From Methylobacterium sp. Leaf465 (GTDB taxonomy: Bacteria > Pseudomonadota > Alphaproteobacteria > Rhizobiales > Beijerinckiaceae): DNA of 64,000 bases. How positions within the stretch are numbered: position 1 is the stretch's first letter; each line of letters opens with the position of its first letter. Of this stretch, positions 1-9,453 are shown one piece after another. The notes under the pieces are model-generated. The model saw only the letters and a program-made list of their open reading frames with translations. It ran no database searches and was not told where the DNA came from. A program made the translations under genes and the position numbers. The stretch covers positions 63,192-127,191 of the forward strand of contig NZ_LMRA01000046.1 in the NCBI RefSeq assembly GCF_001424705.1. The letters are read 5' to 3'.

Positions 1-688
1 GCGGGCGGCGCCCCCCCGGGGCGTGCTCCTTTCCCCGGTGAGGGACGGGGGCATCGCGGTGGCGCCCTCCACCGCGCGTGGGGAACCGGAGCGGCGTGGC
101 CCGACGCCGTCCAGCCGGGGTGATCGCAAGGACCGGTTCGCGCGCCGGAACGGTTGCCGTCGCCCACCCTCTTCCCGGGGCCGCGCAGCGGAGCCCGGAC
201 CCGAAGGGGCGCGCCTCTGGCGATCCTGAATGACGGTGGGCCTTTGTCGGCGATCACCTCGCCCGGAAGCCGGAACGGGCCAGCGTCGCCCGACGCACGG
301 CCTGGATGCAGGGCGCGTCCCTCTCCCCCCTCGCGGGGAGAGGTTCGGCGTGGGCGTGCTGGGGTGCCCCTCAGCCGAGAAGGCCGGGGTCAGAACCCAA
401 TCCGCGCGACCTGCGAAGGGCTGCTGCAAGTGGTTTGCGGACCCTGACCTTTCGTCCTGAAGCGGATGTTCCGCCTCCGACCAACAATGGCCATAGCGAG
501 CGGTTTCCCTAATCCCCTGAAGTGGTCATTCGCTTTGCTCTGACCGGCGCGCCTCGGTGCGACACTGCTACCCTCAGGCCCTGGTCAATTTTTGTTCAGT
601 GGCATTTCCGCTGGCGCAGAGAATACAATAAAGGCGTGTTTGGAGTGACCGAGGGCTCCGGCGGTCCTTCGAAGCCCGGAGTTCCTTC
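1..688. other. intergenic region, no gene supported
   Basis: About 690 nt precede the LOV kinase. The short open frames here are low-complexity Arg/Pro/Gly frames of GC-rich DNA with no recognisable protein character. The region holds one clear hairpin at 320-343 and, just before the kinase, a more AT-rich stretch (about 575-640) that could carry its promoter. I could not pick convincing -35/-10 boxes. Confidence 0.5.
320..343. repeat. 9-bp stem hairpin (CCTCTCCCC...GGGGAGAGG)
   Basis: A perfect inverted repeat: CCTCTCCCC at 320-328 and GGGGAGAGG at 335-343, with a 6-nt loop. No T-tract follows, so it does not look like a classic Rho-independent terminator. It resembles the dispersed palindromic intergenic elements common in alphaproteobacteria, but a second copy would be needed to call it a repeat family and I did not find one in the window. 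Confidence 0.5.
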
Positions 689-2314
689 TTGCCAACTTCC
701 CCCGAGAAGCCGAAGACCTACGGCCCAAAGACGCCGGTCAGCGGCAGTGGCCCTTCGGGCGTAATCGACCAGCATCACGACATCTTCTTCGCGGCCGTCG
801 AAACGACGCGCATGCCGATGATCGTTACGGACCCGCACCAGGCCGACAATCCCATCATCTTCGTCAACCGCGCTTTCGAGCGCATGACAGGCTACACCCG
901 GGACGAACTTATCGGCACGAACTGCCGCTTCCTCCAAGGGCCTGAGACCGACCGAGAGGTGGTCACCGAACTGCGTGTCGCCATCGCGGAGCAGCGCGAG
1001 TTCTCCACGGAGATCATCAATTATCGCAAGGACGGGTCTTCGTTCTGGAACGCGCTGTTCGTCTCGCCGGTCTTCAACCGAGCCGGCGACCTCGTATACT
1101 TCTTCGGCTCGCAGCTCGACGTTTCGCGCCGCCGCGACGCAGAGGAGAGTCTACACCAAGCACAGAAGATGGAGAGCCTGGGGCAGCTTACCGGCGGGAT
1201 CGCGCATGACTTCAACAACCTCCTACAGGTGATCTCCGGTCACAACGAGGTCATGCTGGCGCTGATCGACCACCCGACCATCGATGTCGGCCGATTGCGG
1301 CGGGCGGGCGAGGCGGTGCGCGACGCCTCGGAACGCGCCGCCAAGCTGACCCACCAGCTTCTGGCCTTCTCGCGCAAGCAGCGATTGGAGGGGCGCCTCC
1401 TCAACCTCAACGGCCTCGTCCAAAGCATGAGCGAGATGGCCGAGCGTACCCTGGGGGACGACGTCACCCTGAAGCAGTCCCTCGCATCCGATCTCTGGAA
1501 CACCCGCATCGACCCGACCCAGGCCGAGGTCGCCTTGCTGAACGTCTTGCTGAACGCCCGCGATGCGATGCCGGGCGGAGGGTCCGTCACGGTCAAGACC
1601 GAGAACCTCCTCATCGAGGACGAGGATACGGCGCTTTTCAAGACGGTCGGCCCTGGGGCCTACGTGGTGGTATCCGTCACCGATACGGGTAGCGGTATGC
1701 CGGCCGAGATCCTGAACCGAGTGATGGAGCCGTTCTTCACCACCAAGGGCGAAGGCAAGGGCACAGGCCTAGGCCTCGCGATGGTCTACGGTTTCGCCAA
1801 GCAATCGGGCGGCTCGGTCAAGATCTACTCTGAGGTGGGGCACGGCACCACGGTGCGCCTGCTCTTTCCAGCAAGCGACCAGAAGATCGAGGACGAGCGC
1901 AGGGCCTCGCAGCGCGCCGCCGACCGGCACGGGACCGAAACGGTACTCGTGGTCGACGACCGACCGGACGTGGCGGAGACGGCGGGAATGATCCTGGAGG
2001 ATTTCGGCTACAAAGTCATCGTGGCCGACGGCCCCCGCGCGGCGATTGAGTTCCTCGACGGCGAGCGCCGGATCGATCTCCTGTTCACCGATCTCATCAT
2101 GCCGGGTGGGATGAACGGCGTGATGCTGGCCCGCGCCGCGCGCGAGCGACAGCCTAAGATCAAGGTGCTGCTCACTACGGGCTACGCGGAGGCATCCATG
2201 GAACGCTCGGATGCGGGTGGCACGGATTTCGAGATCATCAATAAGCCCTATAAACGGCTGGAACTCGCGCGCCGCGTGCGGCGGGTCATTGATGGCCCGA
2301 CCGGCGTAGGTTGA
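689..2314 (+). CDS. LOV-domain hybrid histidine kinase with C-terminal receiver
   Basis: A blue-light-type sensor kinase of 541 aa. An N-terminal PAS/LOV domain (about residues 30-150) carries the flavin-adduct motif GTNCRFLQ, with the photoactive cysteine at Cys79. A HisKA domain follows (IAHDFNN, phosphoacceptor His173), then an HATPase domain with the N box (LLNARDAM), DTGSGM and GTGLGL motifs. A receiver domain (about residues 420-535) has a phospho-Asp at Asp468 (FTDLIMPGG) and a Lys in NKPY. The start is TTG at 689, with GGAG about 8 nt upstream. The first in-frame ATG falls inside the PAS core, so it would truncate the sensor. No partner regulator is adjacent, so the signal probably passes through its own receiver to a distant protein. 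Light sensing is inferred from the intact cysteine motif. Confidence 0.9.
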   Translation: MPTSPEKPKTYGPKTPVSGSGPSGVIDQHHDIFFAAVETTRMPMIVTDPHQADNPIIFVNRAFERMTGYTRDELIGTNCRFLQGPETDREVVTELRVAIAEQREFSTEIINYRKDGSSFWNALFVSPVFNRAGDLVYFFGSQLDVSRRRDAEESLHQAQKMESLGQLTGGIAHDFNNLLQVISGHNEVMLALIDHPTIDVGRLRRAGEAVRDASERAAKLTHQLLAFSRKQRLEGRLLNLNGLVQSMSEMAERTLGDDVTLKQSLASDLWNTRIDPTQAEVALLNVLLNARDAMPGGGSVTVKTENLLIEDEDTALFKTVGPGAYVVVSVTDTGSGMPAEILNRVMEPFFTTKGEGKGTGLGLAMVYGFAKQSGGSVKIYSEVGHGTTVRLLFPASDQKIEDERRASQRAADRHGTETVLVVDDRPDVAETAGMILEDFGYKVIVADGPRAAIEFLDGERRIDLLFTDLIMPGGMNGVMLARAARERQPKIKVLLTTGYAEASMERSDAGGTDFEIINKPYKRLELARRVRRVIDGPTGVG

Positions 2315-2533
2315 GCTGTCATTCCCCCGGCTTCCGGCCCTGATCGATACGTCCGCCTCGCCCAGGATCTATCCGATCGCAGCCGGGCAGAAATTCACCC
2401 GTCCCGGCCGTAGGACGCTGCTCAACCGTGCAGCCCGCAAGCGGCGGTTCCGGACTTCTGCAAAGGGTCGGGTGCAGCCCCTCGCGGGGCCAAGCCGATG
2501 GGGTTTTCGACTCGAGCGGCGCCGCCCCCACCC

Positions 2534-3604
2534 TCAGTTCTTCGCCAGCGCGTCCGCGAAGGCGATCATGCGGTTGCGGGCGTAGGTCGGCAGGCCGGCG
2601 CTGATCGAGGTGCCGGTGTTGAAGGACGAGTTGCCCATCAGCACCTGGGCCGGCAGCAGGTTCTTGAGCACCGGCACGCGGGCATATTCCTGCTTGCGGT
2701 CGAGGACGTCGCCCTTGATCGCAAGCGCCACGTAGGTGGTCACCACGGTCTTGGCCGGATCGCCCGGCATGGGCTGGAACACCGCCAGGAACTTGCCGAA
2801 GCGCAGGATCTGGTTGACCCAGAAGATCGTCTGCTCCAGCCCGCCCGTCACCGGCGTGTCGAGCTTGGTGAGGTTGCCCAGCGCTGCGATCTCCGCCGGG
2901 GGCAGGGTGCGCAATTCGCTCTGGAACGAGACGAACTCGGCGATCTTCTTCGAGGCCCCGTCCTCCAGCCGGTTGGCGAGCTTCACGCCCAGCGGCAGCT
3001 TGCCTTCGAGGTCGTAGCGCGATTCGATGCAGGTGGTGCCGACCTCGCACCAGGGCCGGTCGGGGCGCTTGGCGAAGGCGGCCGCCGGGTCCTTGTTCGG
3101 CGTCGCGTCGGCTGGGTTCAGGGCCTTGTGCTTGATCACCGGGTCCATCTTGGCGACGAAGCCGAGGGTGGCGTAGGCGGCGAGGTCGATGCTCTCCGGG
3201 GCCTTGGCCACCACGAAGCGCCCCTGCGCCACGTAGACCTTCAGGGTCTCGTGCCGGCGCTTGGCGACGCCGTTCAGGGTCTGCACGTAATCGGGCTCGA
3301 CATAGCCCGGATGCGGCGCCAGGGCCGCCCGCTCGCCGGGGCGCAGCTTACCCCAGTCGAGATAGGGCACGAGGCCGTTCTCGGGCTTGGCCGGATCGTC
3401 GCGATGGTCGGTGAACAGGATGGTGCCGGGCTTCAGCCCGGCGACGCCGGCCGCCTCGATGGCGGGCACGTCCTTGATCCGCTCCGAGACCGCCGGGCTT
3501 GCGGGCGGCTGGAGCTTGATGCCCTCCTGGGCGAGGGCCGGGCGGACGGCGCCCCCCGTCAGGGCGAGGGCGAGGAGAAGGGTTGCCGGAAGCGGTCTGT
3601 GCAC
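2534..3604 (-). CDS. secreted protein of unknown function
   Basis: 356 aa, read from a GTG start at 3604. The start is chosen because it gives a clean Sec signal peptide (Arg near the N-terminus, a Leu/Ala core, then an Ala-x-Ala-type site around ALAQ at residues 23-26). The mature part has no motif I recognise. It contains two cysteines close together (WCEVGTTC) that could form a disulfide, and an otherwise ordinary globular composition. It lies 86 nt downstream of the penicillin-binding protein gene on the same strand, so it may be co-transcribed and act in the envelope. The function is unknown. The reading frame itself continues upstream through the PBP gene region, so the exact start is inferred. 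Confidence 0.7.
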   Translation of the reverse strand: MHRPLPATLLLALALTGGAVRPALAQEGIKLQPPASPAVSERIKDVPAIEAAGVAGLKPGTILFTDHRDDPAKPENGLVPYLDWGKLRPGERAALAPHPGYVEPDYVQTLNGVAKRRHETLKVYVAQGRFVVAKAPESIDLAAYATLGFVAKMDPVIKHKALNPADATPNKDPAAAFAKRPDRPWCEVGTTCIESRYDLEGKLPLGVKLANRLEDGASKKIAEFVSFQSELRTLPPAEIAALGNLTKLDTPVTGGLEQTIFWVNQILRFGKFLAVFQPMPGDPAKTVVTTYVALAIKGDVLDRKQEYARVPVLKNLLPAQVLMGNSSFNTGTSISAGLPTYARNRMIAFADALAKN

Positions 3605-3690
3605 GTCGGGGCCTCGGAGGTCGGCAAGAGGGGGTCGAGGAGAGGGGGTCGAGGAGAGGGAGTCGGGGCCGTGCCCCGGGCGGGGCGCCC

Positions 3691-6600
3691 TCAGAAGCGC
3701 GGCTCGTCGCCGAACAGGTAGTCGGGATCGCGGCGGCGCTGGCGCGGCCGGATCTCCTCCTCGTCGCCGAAGGGCGAGCGCTGCGTGCCCGGCCAGGGCT
3801 GGTAGGTCTCGGACTGGGCCCGGCGGTTGCGCCGCTCGCCGTAGGGATCGAGGAGGTCGCTCTCGGGCTGGGCCCGGCGCCGATCGTCGTCCGGCTGGCC
3901 CCGCAGGCCGCCGAACAGGCCTCCGGCCAGGTCGGGGGCGTCGTCCTCGGCGCCGAGGTCGCCGTCCTCGGGATCGGGCCGCATGGCGGTCCGGGTCTCG
4001 CGGGGCAGCAGCTTGTACTGGGTGTCGGCCATGCGGCCGTCCTTGATCCGGAAATGCTCCAGGACGCCGCCGCCGTCGACGCGCTGGCCGCTGCGCGGAT
4101 CGATGCTGGCCTCGAGGAGGTCCTGGCGCGCCTCCGAGGAGGGCGGGGCCAGGGACGTGCGCGGCACGCCGTTGGCCCAGGCCGCCTGGAGGATGGTGCC
4201 GGCGATGGGCACCGCGAGGTGGCCGCCGGTCTGCCCGCGCCCGAGGGTGCGGCGGGTGCCGTCGGCATTGTCGTAGCCGACCCAGACCACGATGGTGATC
4301 TCGTTGGTGAAGCCGGCGAACCAGGCGTCGTTCTCGTTCTCCGAGGTGCCGGTCTTGCCCGCGATCGACGACGAGAACCGGGCGAGCGCCGCGGCCGTGC
4401 CGTGGTTCGTCACCCCCTGCAGCATGGTCTTGAGCTGGTAGAACGCCACCCGGTCGGCCGAACCGATCCGGGTCGGGGCCCGGGCCTCGCGGGTGTAGAG
4501 GGTCTTGCCGTCGCGCTCGACCGATTCCAGGGCGTAGGGCGCGGGCCGGGCGCCCTCGTTGGCCACCGCGGCGTAGAACGCGGCGAGGTCCACCATCCGC
4601 ACGGGCTGCGCGCCGAGCACGAAGGGATAGTAGCGCTCGCACTCGGCGTAGATCTGCGCCTCCAGGGCGAGGTCGCAGACCTTCTGCAGGCTGGCCGGCG
4701 CCTTGTCGGCGATGCCGCCCTGGAGCAGGCGGGCGGTGACGAGGTTCTTGGAGAATTCCAGGCCCCGGCGCAGGGTCGTGGCCCCGGCCCCCGTGCCCTC
4801 GTAGTTCTTGGGCGACCAGGAATCGCCGACGCCGCCGATGGGCGGCAGGGTGATGGCGGAATCCAGCACCAGGGTGTTGGGCTGCAGGCCGGCATTGAGC
4901 GCGGCCAGATAGGTGAGGGGCTTCAGGGTCGAGCCCGGCTGGCGCACGGTCTGGGTGACGCGGTTGAGCTGGCTCACCGGATAGGAGAAGCCGCCCGCCA
5001 TGGCGAGGATGCGCCCGGTCCGGTTCTCCAGCACCAGGGCGGCGCCCTGGACGCTCGGCCGGACCCGCAGGTCGGCGCGCGGCGCCTTCGCGTTCGGATC
5101 GCGCAGCTTGACCCGCACCACGTCGTAGGGCTGGAGCTTTCCGCGCGCCGGGCCGGGCTCGAGGCTGGCGGTGCGGCCGTCGGCGAGGCCGACCTTCGCG
5201 GTGCCGCCGCGCCCGGGATCCAGGACCACGGCCAGAGGCCAGTGCACGTCGTAGAGGACGGGCCGGGCGGTCTCCAGCGCCCGCTGCCAGGCCGGCTTGG
5301 GGCGCTCGACCTTGGACGCGGCCTGCTCCGCCGCCTTCTCGGCGGCGGCGGCGGCCTTGCGCTCCGCCTTCGTCTTCGGGGCCGGCTTCGGAGCCGGGGC
5401 AGCGACCGGCTTGACCGGATCGCCCGTGAGGAGGGGGACGCCCAGGGGCGAGGCCTCGGCGGCGGGGATCGCGGCCTCGAGCTTGCGCACGGCCTCGGCG
5501 AGGTTGAGTTCCGGCCCCTCGTAGCGGGCGCGCCCGGTGGCGCGCTCGTAGGTGGAGAGGCCCTCCTGCAGGGCGGTCTCGGTGGCGGTCTGCAGGCCGG
5601 CGTTGATCGTGGAGCGCACCACGTGGCTGGCGGCGGTGAGGGAGTCGACGCCCGCGAAGGTGCGCACCTCCCGGGCCAGGTGGTCGACGAAGTAGAAGCC
5701 GGAATCGCGCCGGACCGCGTCGATCGGCTTCAGGCCAAGGGGCGCGTTGGCGGCCTCGCCGAGCTGCGCCTCGGTGATGACGCCCTCCTCCTTCATGCGC
5801 GCCAGCACGTAGGCCCGGCGCTCGCGCGCCCGGTCGGGGTACTTGTCGGGGCTGTAGAAGTTCGGGCCCTTGGGCATGCCGGCCAGCAGCGCGGCCTCCG
5901 GCACGGTGAGCTGGCCCACCGATTTGCCGAAATAGCTGCGCGCGGCCATCTCGATGCCGTAGGCGCCGCGGCCGAGATAGATGCCGTTGAGGTAGAGTTC
6001 CAGGATCTGCGGCTTGCCCAGGATGTGCTCCAGGCGGGAGGCCACGATCATCTCGCGGATCTTGCGCTCGTAGGTGACGTCGTCGCCGACCGAGAGGTTC
6101 TTGACCACCTGCTGGGTGATGGTGGAGCCGCCGGCCGGGCGGCCCGGGGAGGCGAGGTTGCCGATGAAGGCGCGGATCACCCCGCGCTCGTCGATGCCCC
6201 GGTGGGTCTCGAAGCGCTTGTCCTCGGCCGCCACGAAGGCCTTCTGCACCATCGTGGGCACCTCGGCGATGGGCACGCTGAGGCGCCGGCCGTTGGCCTC
6301 GAAGGCCTCGGCGTAGCGCTTGCCCGATCCGTCGAGGATCAGGGAGGCGCCGGGGAGCTTGCGCTCCTTCAGGGCCTCGGCCGAGGGCAGGTCGGCCACC
6401 GCCTTGTTGTAGAAGGCGATGACCTCGGCGGCGTCGAAGGGCGAGTCCTTGGGGGTCTCGCCCTTGCAGAACTGGCGGTAGCTGACGTTGAGCTCGCCGA
6501 TGTCGAGGCCGTGCAGGATCTTGGGGGCGCTCGCGCCCGCCACCGCGCTGGGGTCCTCCATGGCGGTGGAGATCAGCTCGTCGAGGTTGATGTCCTCGAT

Positions 6601-6762
6601 GTCGAAGGCCTTGCGCATGTGGGCGCAGCCGTCGCGCAGGATCTGCACCACCTGGGCCTTGTCGGCCACGGGATCGAACTGCGTCTTCACCGCATCCGGC
6701 CGCGTCGTGACCTGACTGAGCGTCAGCGCCGTGGCGAACAGCTTGATCAGGATGATGTTCAT
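3691..6762 (-). CDS. class A penicillin-binding protein (glycosyltransferase/transpeptidase)
   Basis: A bifunctional peptidoglycan synthase of 1023 aa, acting in the periplasm and anchored by its N-terminus. The GT51 glycosyltransferase domain has the catalytic Glu180 in the AAEDKRFETHRG motif, followed by GGSTITQQ and the NGIYLGRGAYGI segment. The transpeptidase domain has the SxxK motif GSTLK (Ser611, Lys614) and the KTGT triad at Lys803. An Ala/Lys-rich linker (about residues 460-500) separates the two halves, and the C-terminal 100 residues are charged and low in complexity. An N-terminal stretch of about 150 aa precedes the GT51 domain. It resembles PBP1a/1c types, and the length is within the larger class A range. 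I do not assign mrcA or pbpC. Confidence 0.9.
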   Translation of the reverse strand: MNIILIKLFATALTLSQVTTRPDAVKTQFDPVADKAQVVQILRDGCAHMRKAFDIEDINLDELISTAMEDPSAVAGASAPKILHGLDIGELNVSYRQFCKGETPKDSPFDAAEVIAFYNKAVADLPSAEALKERKLPGASLILDGSGKRYAEAFEANGRRLSVPIAEVPTMVQKAFVAAEDKRFETHRGIDERGVIRAFIGNLASPGRPAGGSTITQQVVKNLSVGDDVTYERKIREMIVASRLEHILGKPQILELYLNGIYLGRGAYGIEMAARSYFGKSVGQLTVPEAALLAGMPKGPNFYSPDKYPDRARERRAYVLARMKEEGVITEAQLGEAANAPLGLKPIDAVRRDSGFYFVDHLAREVRTFAGVDSLTAASHVVRSTINAGLQTATETALQEGLSTYERATGRARYEGPELNLAEAVRKLEAAIPAAEASPLGVPLLTGDPVKPVAAPAPKPAPKTKAERKAAAAAEKAAEQAASKVERPKPAWQRALETARPVLYDVHWPLAVVLDPGRGGTAKVGLADGRTASLEPGPARGKLQPYDVVRVKLRDPNAKAPRADLRVRPSVQGAALVLENRTGRILAMAGGFSYPVSQLNRVTQTVRQPGSTLKPLTYLAALNAGLQPNTLVLDSAITLPPIGGVGDSWSPKNYEGTGAGATTLRRGLEFSKNLVTARLLQGGIADKAPASLQKVCDLALEAQIYAECERYYPFVLGAQPVRMVDLAAFYAAVANEGARPAPYALESVERDGKTLYTREARAPTRIGSADRVAFYQLKTMLQGVTNHGTAAALARFSSSIAGKTGTSENENDAWFAGFTNEITIVVWVGYDNADGTRRTLGRGQTGGHLAVPIAGTILQAAWANGVPRTSLAPPSSEARQDLLEASIDPRSGQRVDGGGVLEHFRIKDGRMADTQYKLLPRETRTAMRPDPEDGDLGAEDDAPDLAGGLFGGLRGQPDDDRRRAQPESDLLDPYGERRNRRAQSETYQPWPGTQRSPFGDEEEIRPRQRRRDPDYLFGDEPRF

Positions 6763-6989
6763 GCGGGCCGGGATACCGGGAGTGGGGTCGTGGCGCGGAG
6801 GGCCGCACGGTCATAGCCGAGACCGCGCGCCGGAGCGTGGCAGATGCGCTGCACAAGGCGGCTGATTTAAGGACGGGACGGCCACGCTCGGGGCGTTCCG
6901 CACTGGCCAAGCTCACGGCAACGCTCACGGCAACGCTTTCCCGCGGGCCCGCGTTGTGGCCCGGGGCGCCCGCTCCCGGGGATGACGGC

Positions 6990-8657
6990 ATGATCAAGGA
7001 CCTCTGGTACAAGAACGCCGTCGTCTACTGCCTCTCGGTCCGGACCTTCCTCGACGGCAACGGCGACGGCATCGGCGACTTCGCCGGGCTGGAGCGCCGG
7101 CTCGACTACCTGCAGGGCATCGGCATCACGGCGATCTGGCTGATGCCGTTCCAGCCCTCGCCCAAGCGCGACGGCGGCTACGACATCTCCGACTATTACG
7201 GCGTCGACCCGGATTACGGCTCGCTCGGCGACTTCGTCGCCTTCACCCACGCGGCCAAGCAGCGGGGCCTGCGCGTCCTGATCGACCTCGTGGTCAACCA
7301 CACCTCGGACCAGCATCCCTGGTTCCAGTCCGCCCGCTCCGACCCGGATTCGCCCTACCGGGACTGGTACGTCTGGTCGAAGACCCGGCCGCCGCACGCC
7401 GACGAGGGCATGGTCTTTCCCGGCGTCCAGACCACCACCTGGACCCGCGACGCCAAGGCGGGGGCCTACTACTTCCACCGCTTCATGCCGTTCCAGCCGG
7501 ACCTCAACACCGCCCATCCGGCGGTGCGGGCCGAGATCCAGAAGATCATGGGCTTCTGGATCCAGCTCGGGGTCTCGGGCTTCCGCATGGACGCGGTGCC
7601 GTTCGTCATCGCCAAGAAGGGGCCGGACGTCACGGGCGAGCCCGACGAGCAGTTCGACATGCTGCGCGACTTCCGCGAGTTCCTGCAGTGGCGCCAGGGC
7701 GACGCCATCATCCTGGGCGAGGCCAACATCCTGCCCAAGAAGGACCTCGCCTATTTCGGCGACGACGCCGACCGGCTCCACATGCTGTTCAACTTCCCCG
7801 TCAACCAAGCCCTGTTCTACGGCCTCGCGGCCGGCGACGGGCGCCCCCTGGCCAAGGCCATGCGCAAGACCTGGAACCGGCCTGATTCCGCCCAGTGGGC
7901 GGTTTTCCTGCGCAACCACGACGAGCTCGACCTCGGGCGGCTCACCGAGGCCCAGCGCCAGGCGGTGTTTTCCGCCTTCGGGCCCGAGAAGGGCATGCAG
8001 CTCTACGACCGGGGTATCCGGCGGCGCCTCGCCCCGATGCTCGGAGGCGACCAGCAGCGCATCGAGCTCGCCTATTCGCTGATGTTCACCCTGCCGGGCA
8101 CACCCGTGCTGCGCTACGGCGACGAGATCGGCATGGGCGACGACCTCTCGCTCAAGGAGCGCGAATGCGCCCGCACGCCGATGCAGTGGAGCGGCGAGGC
8201 CCAGGGCGGCTTCACCAAGAGCGAGACCCCGACCCTGCCGGTGATCGACCAGGGCGCCTACGGCTTCGACCACGTCAACGTGGCCAGCCAGCGCCACGAC
8301 CGCGGCTCCCTCCTGAACTGGATGGAGAGCGTGATCCGCACCCGCAAGGAGGTGCCGGAAATCGGCTGGGGCGACTTCACCGTGATCGAGACGGCCTCGC
8401 CGGCGATCCTGGCGATCCGCTACGACTGGGAGGGCAATTCCGTGCTCTGCGTGCACAACCTCGCGGGCACGCCGATGGAGATCGCCCTCTCGGCCGGAAT
8501 CGAGGGGCCGGAGGGCCACCTCCTCGTCGACCTCCTCACCGGCCGCCGCTGCGAAGCGGACGCGGAGGGCCGCCACTGCCTGATGATGGAGCGCTACGGC
8601 TACCACTGGTTCCGCGTCGGCGGCCTCGACGCCCCGCTGAAACGGCGGGTGGGGTAG
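6990..8657 (+). CDS. GH13 alpha-amylase family enzyme, trehalose synthase-like
   Basis: 555 aa, cytoplasmic (no signal peptide). The GH13 (beta/alpha)8 barrel is clear: the NHTSDQHPWF region, nucleophile Asp201 in GFRMDAVP, acid/base Glu244 in LGEAN, and transition-state Asp311 in RNHDELDL. The closing domain has the PGTPVLRYGDEIGMGDDLSL and RTPMQW segments typical of maltose-trehalose interconverting trehalose synthases and related alpha-glucosidases. There is no fused maltokinase domain. The start is ATG at 6990. An in-frame extension back to 6837 exists but is repetitive (two copies of CTCACGGCAACG) and not protein-like. It is divergent from the PBP gene. The substrate is inferred from family resemblance. 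Confidence 0.85.
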   Translation: MIKDLWYKNAVVYCLSVRTFLDGNGDGIGDFAGLERRLDYLQGIGITAIWLMPFQPSPKRDGGYDISDYYGVDPDYGSLGDFVAFTHAAKQRGLRVLIDLVVNHTSDQHPWFQSARSDPDSPYRDWYVWSKTRPPHADEGMVFPGVQTTTWTRDAKAGAYYFHRFMPFQPDLNTAHPAVRAEIQKIMGFWIQLGVSGFRMDAVPFVIAKKGPDVTGEPDEQFDMLRDFREFLQWRQGDAIILGEANILPKKDLAYFGDDADRLHMLFNFPVNQALFYGLAAGDGRPLAKAMRKTWNRPDSAQWAVFLRNHDELDLGRLTEAQRQAVFSAFGPEKGMQLYDRGIRRRLAPMLGGDQQRIELAYSLMFTLPGTPVLRYGDEIGMGDDLSLKERECARTPMQWSGEAQGGFTKSETPTLPVIDQGAYGFDHVNVASQRHDRGSLLNWMESVIRTRKEVPEIGWGDFTVIETASPAILAIRYDWEGNSVLCVHNLAGTPMEIALSAGIEGPEGHLLVDLLTGRRCEADAEGRHCLMMERYGYHWFRVGGLDAPLKRRVG

Positions 8658-8737
8658 GCCAGCCGCCCCGGCGCCGGGACGGCGGCCCTGCTGGGAGCAG
8701 GACCGCCGCGGCGTTCACGCCCGAACCCCGAACCGGA

Positions 8738-8998
8738 TCAGCAATCCGGAAGATCGTCCAGGTTGTTCCGGGTGGTGGTATCCCGATCCGTGCGCAGGTA
8801 CTTGCCGTTCGGCCCCTGGACGACCCGGATCTCGGTCCGTCCGTTGGGCCAGGGCACGTGATAGCTGTGCATCCCGAACTCGATGTCGTTGATGGCGTCC
8901 TGCTTCCGGCGCGGCGACCACGCGTCGCCATCGTTGCACAACGCCGTGATGTCGCGTTCAGCGTTCTTTCCGGTCTTCCTGACCGCACGATCAGCCAT
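8738..8998 (-). CDS. DUF3892 domain protein
   Basis: A small protein of 86 aa that matches the DUF3892 pattern: an N-terminal ITALC segment, then WSPRRKQDAINDIE, a strand segment ending VVQGPNGKYLRT, and the characteristic C-terminal TTRNNLDDLPDC. The function of the family is unknown. It lies between the GH13 gene (convergent) and higA (divergent) and has no obvious operon partner. Confidence 0.8.
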   Translation of the reverse strand: MADRAVRKTGKNAERDITALCNDGDAWSPRRKQDAINDIEFGMHSYHVPWPNGRTEIRVVQGPNGKYLRTDRDTTTRNNLDDLPDC

Positions 8999-9138
8999 GG
9001 TGTCCGCGTCCTTCCGTTGGCAGCCCGATGGGGCATGCGAACTTCAGGTAATTTGTTTCATCAGAAATGCAACCTGAGAGAAACTTTTCGCGGGGCGCGG
9101 GCCGATGTATCCTCGCGCGACCGCACAGGAGATCGGCC

Positions 9139-9438
9139 ATGGCCCGCATCCGCACCCATCCCGGCGAGATCCTCGTGGAGGCGTACCTGACGCCGCTCGC
9201 CCTGTCGGCCCGGCAGTTCGCGGCGGAGATCGGCGTGCCGCCCAACCGGGTCTCCGAGATCATCCGGGGCCGGCGCGGCATCACCGCCGACACCGCGATC
9301 CGCCTCGGCGTCCGCTTCGGAACCACGCCGCAATTCTGGCTCAACCTCCAGAACGCCCACGACCTGTCGAAGGCGCGGGCGACGGTGGATGATTCCGGCG
9401 TCCGCCCCCGCGCGGCCGAGCCTGCCGCGGCGTCCTAG
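9139..9438 (+). CDS. higA: HigA-family antitoxin, apparently without HigB
   Basis: 99 aa. The sequence opens with the HigA signature HPGEIL. A HTH_3 helix-turn-helix follows (RQFAAEIGVPPNRVSEIIRG, then RRGITADTAIRLGVRFGTTPQFWLNLQ). In a HigBA module it would bind its own promoter and neutralise the HigB mRNA interferase. The usual higB gene, expected immediately upstream, is missing: only 140 nt separate higA from the divergent DUF3892 gene and no HigB-like frame is present there. ATG 9139 is chosen because AGGAG lies about 8 nt upstream and HigA proteins start right at this point. It may now act as a solitary regulator. Confidence 0.85.
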   Translation: MARIRTHPGEILVEAYLTPLALSARQFAAEIGVPPNRVSEIIRGRRGITADTAIRLGVRFGTTPQFWLNLQNAHDLSKARATVDDSGVRPRAAEPAAAS

Positions 9439-9453
9439 GGGGCGCCGGCCCCG

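Noticed and set aside
320..343. CRISPR or phage attachment site from the palindromic element
   Set aside because: A single hairpin without spacers, repeats or adjacent integrase or cas genes.
3583..6816. A long open frame (about 1000 codons) on the plus strand opposite the PBP gene
   Set aside because: It is antisense to a gene with full catalytic motifs, has a repetitive Gly/Ala/Arg/His/Leu composition typical of third-position GC mirror frames, and shows no domain.
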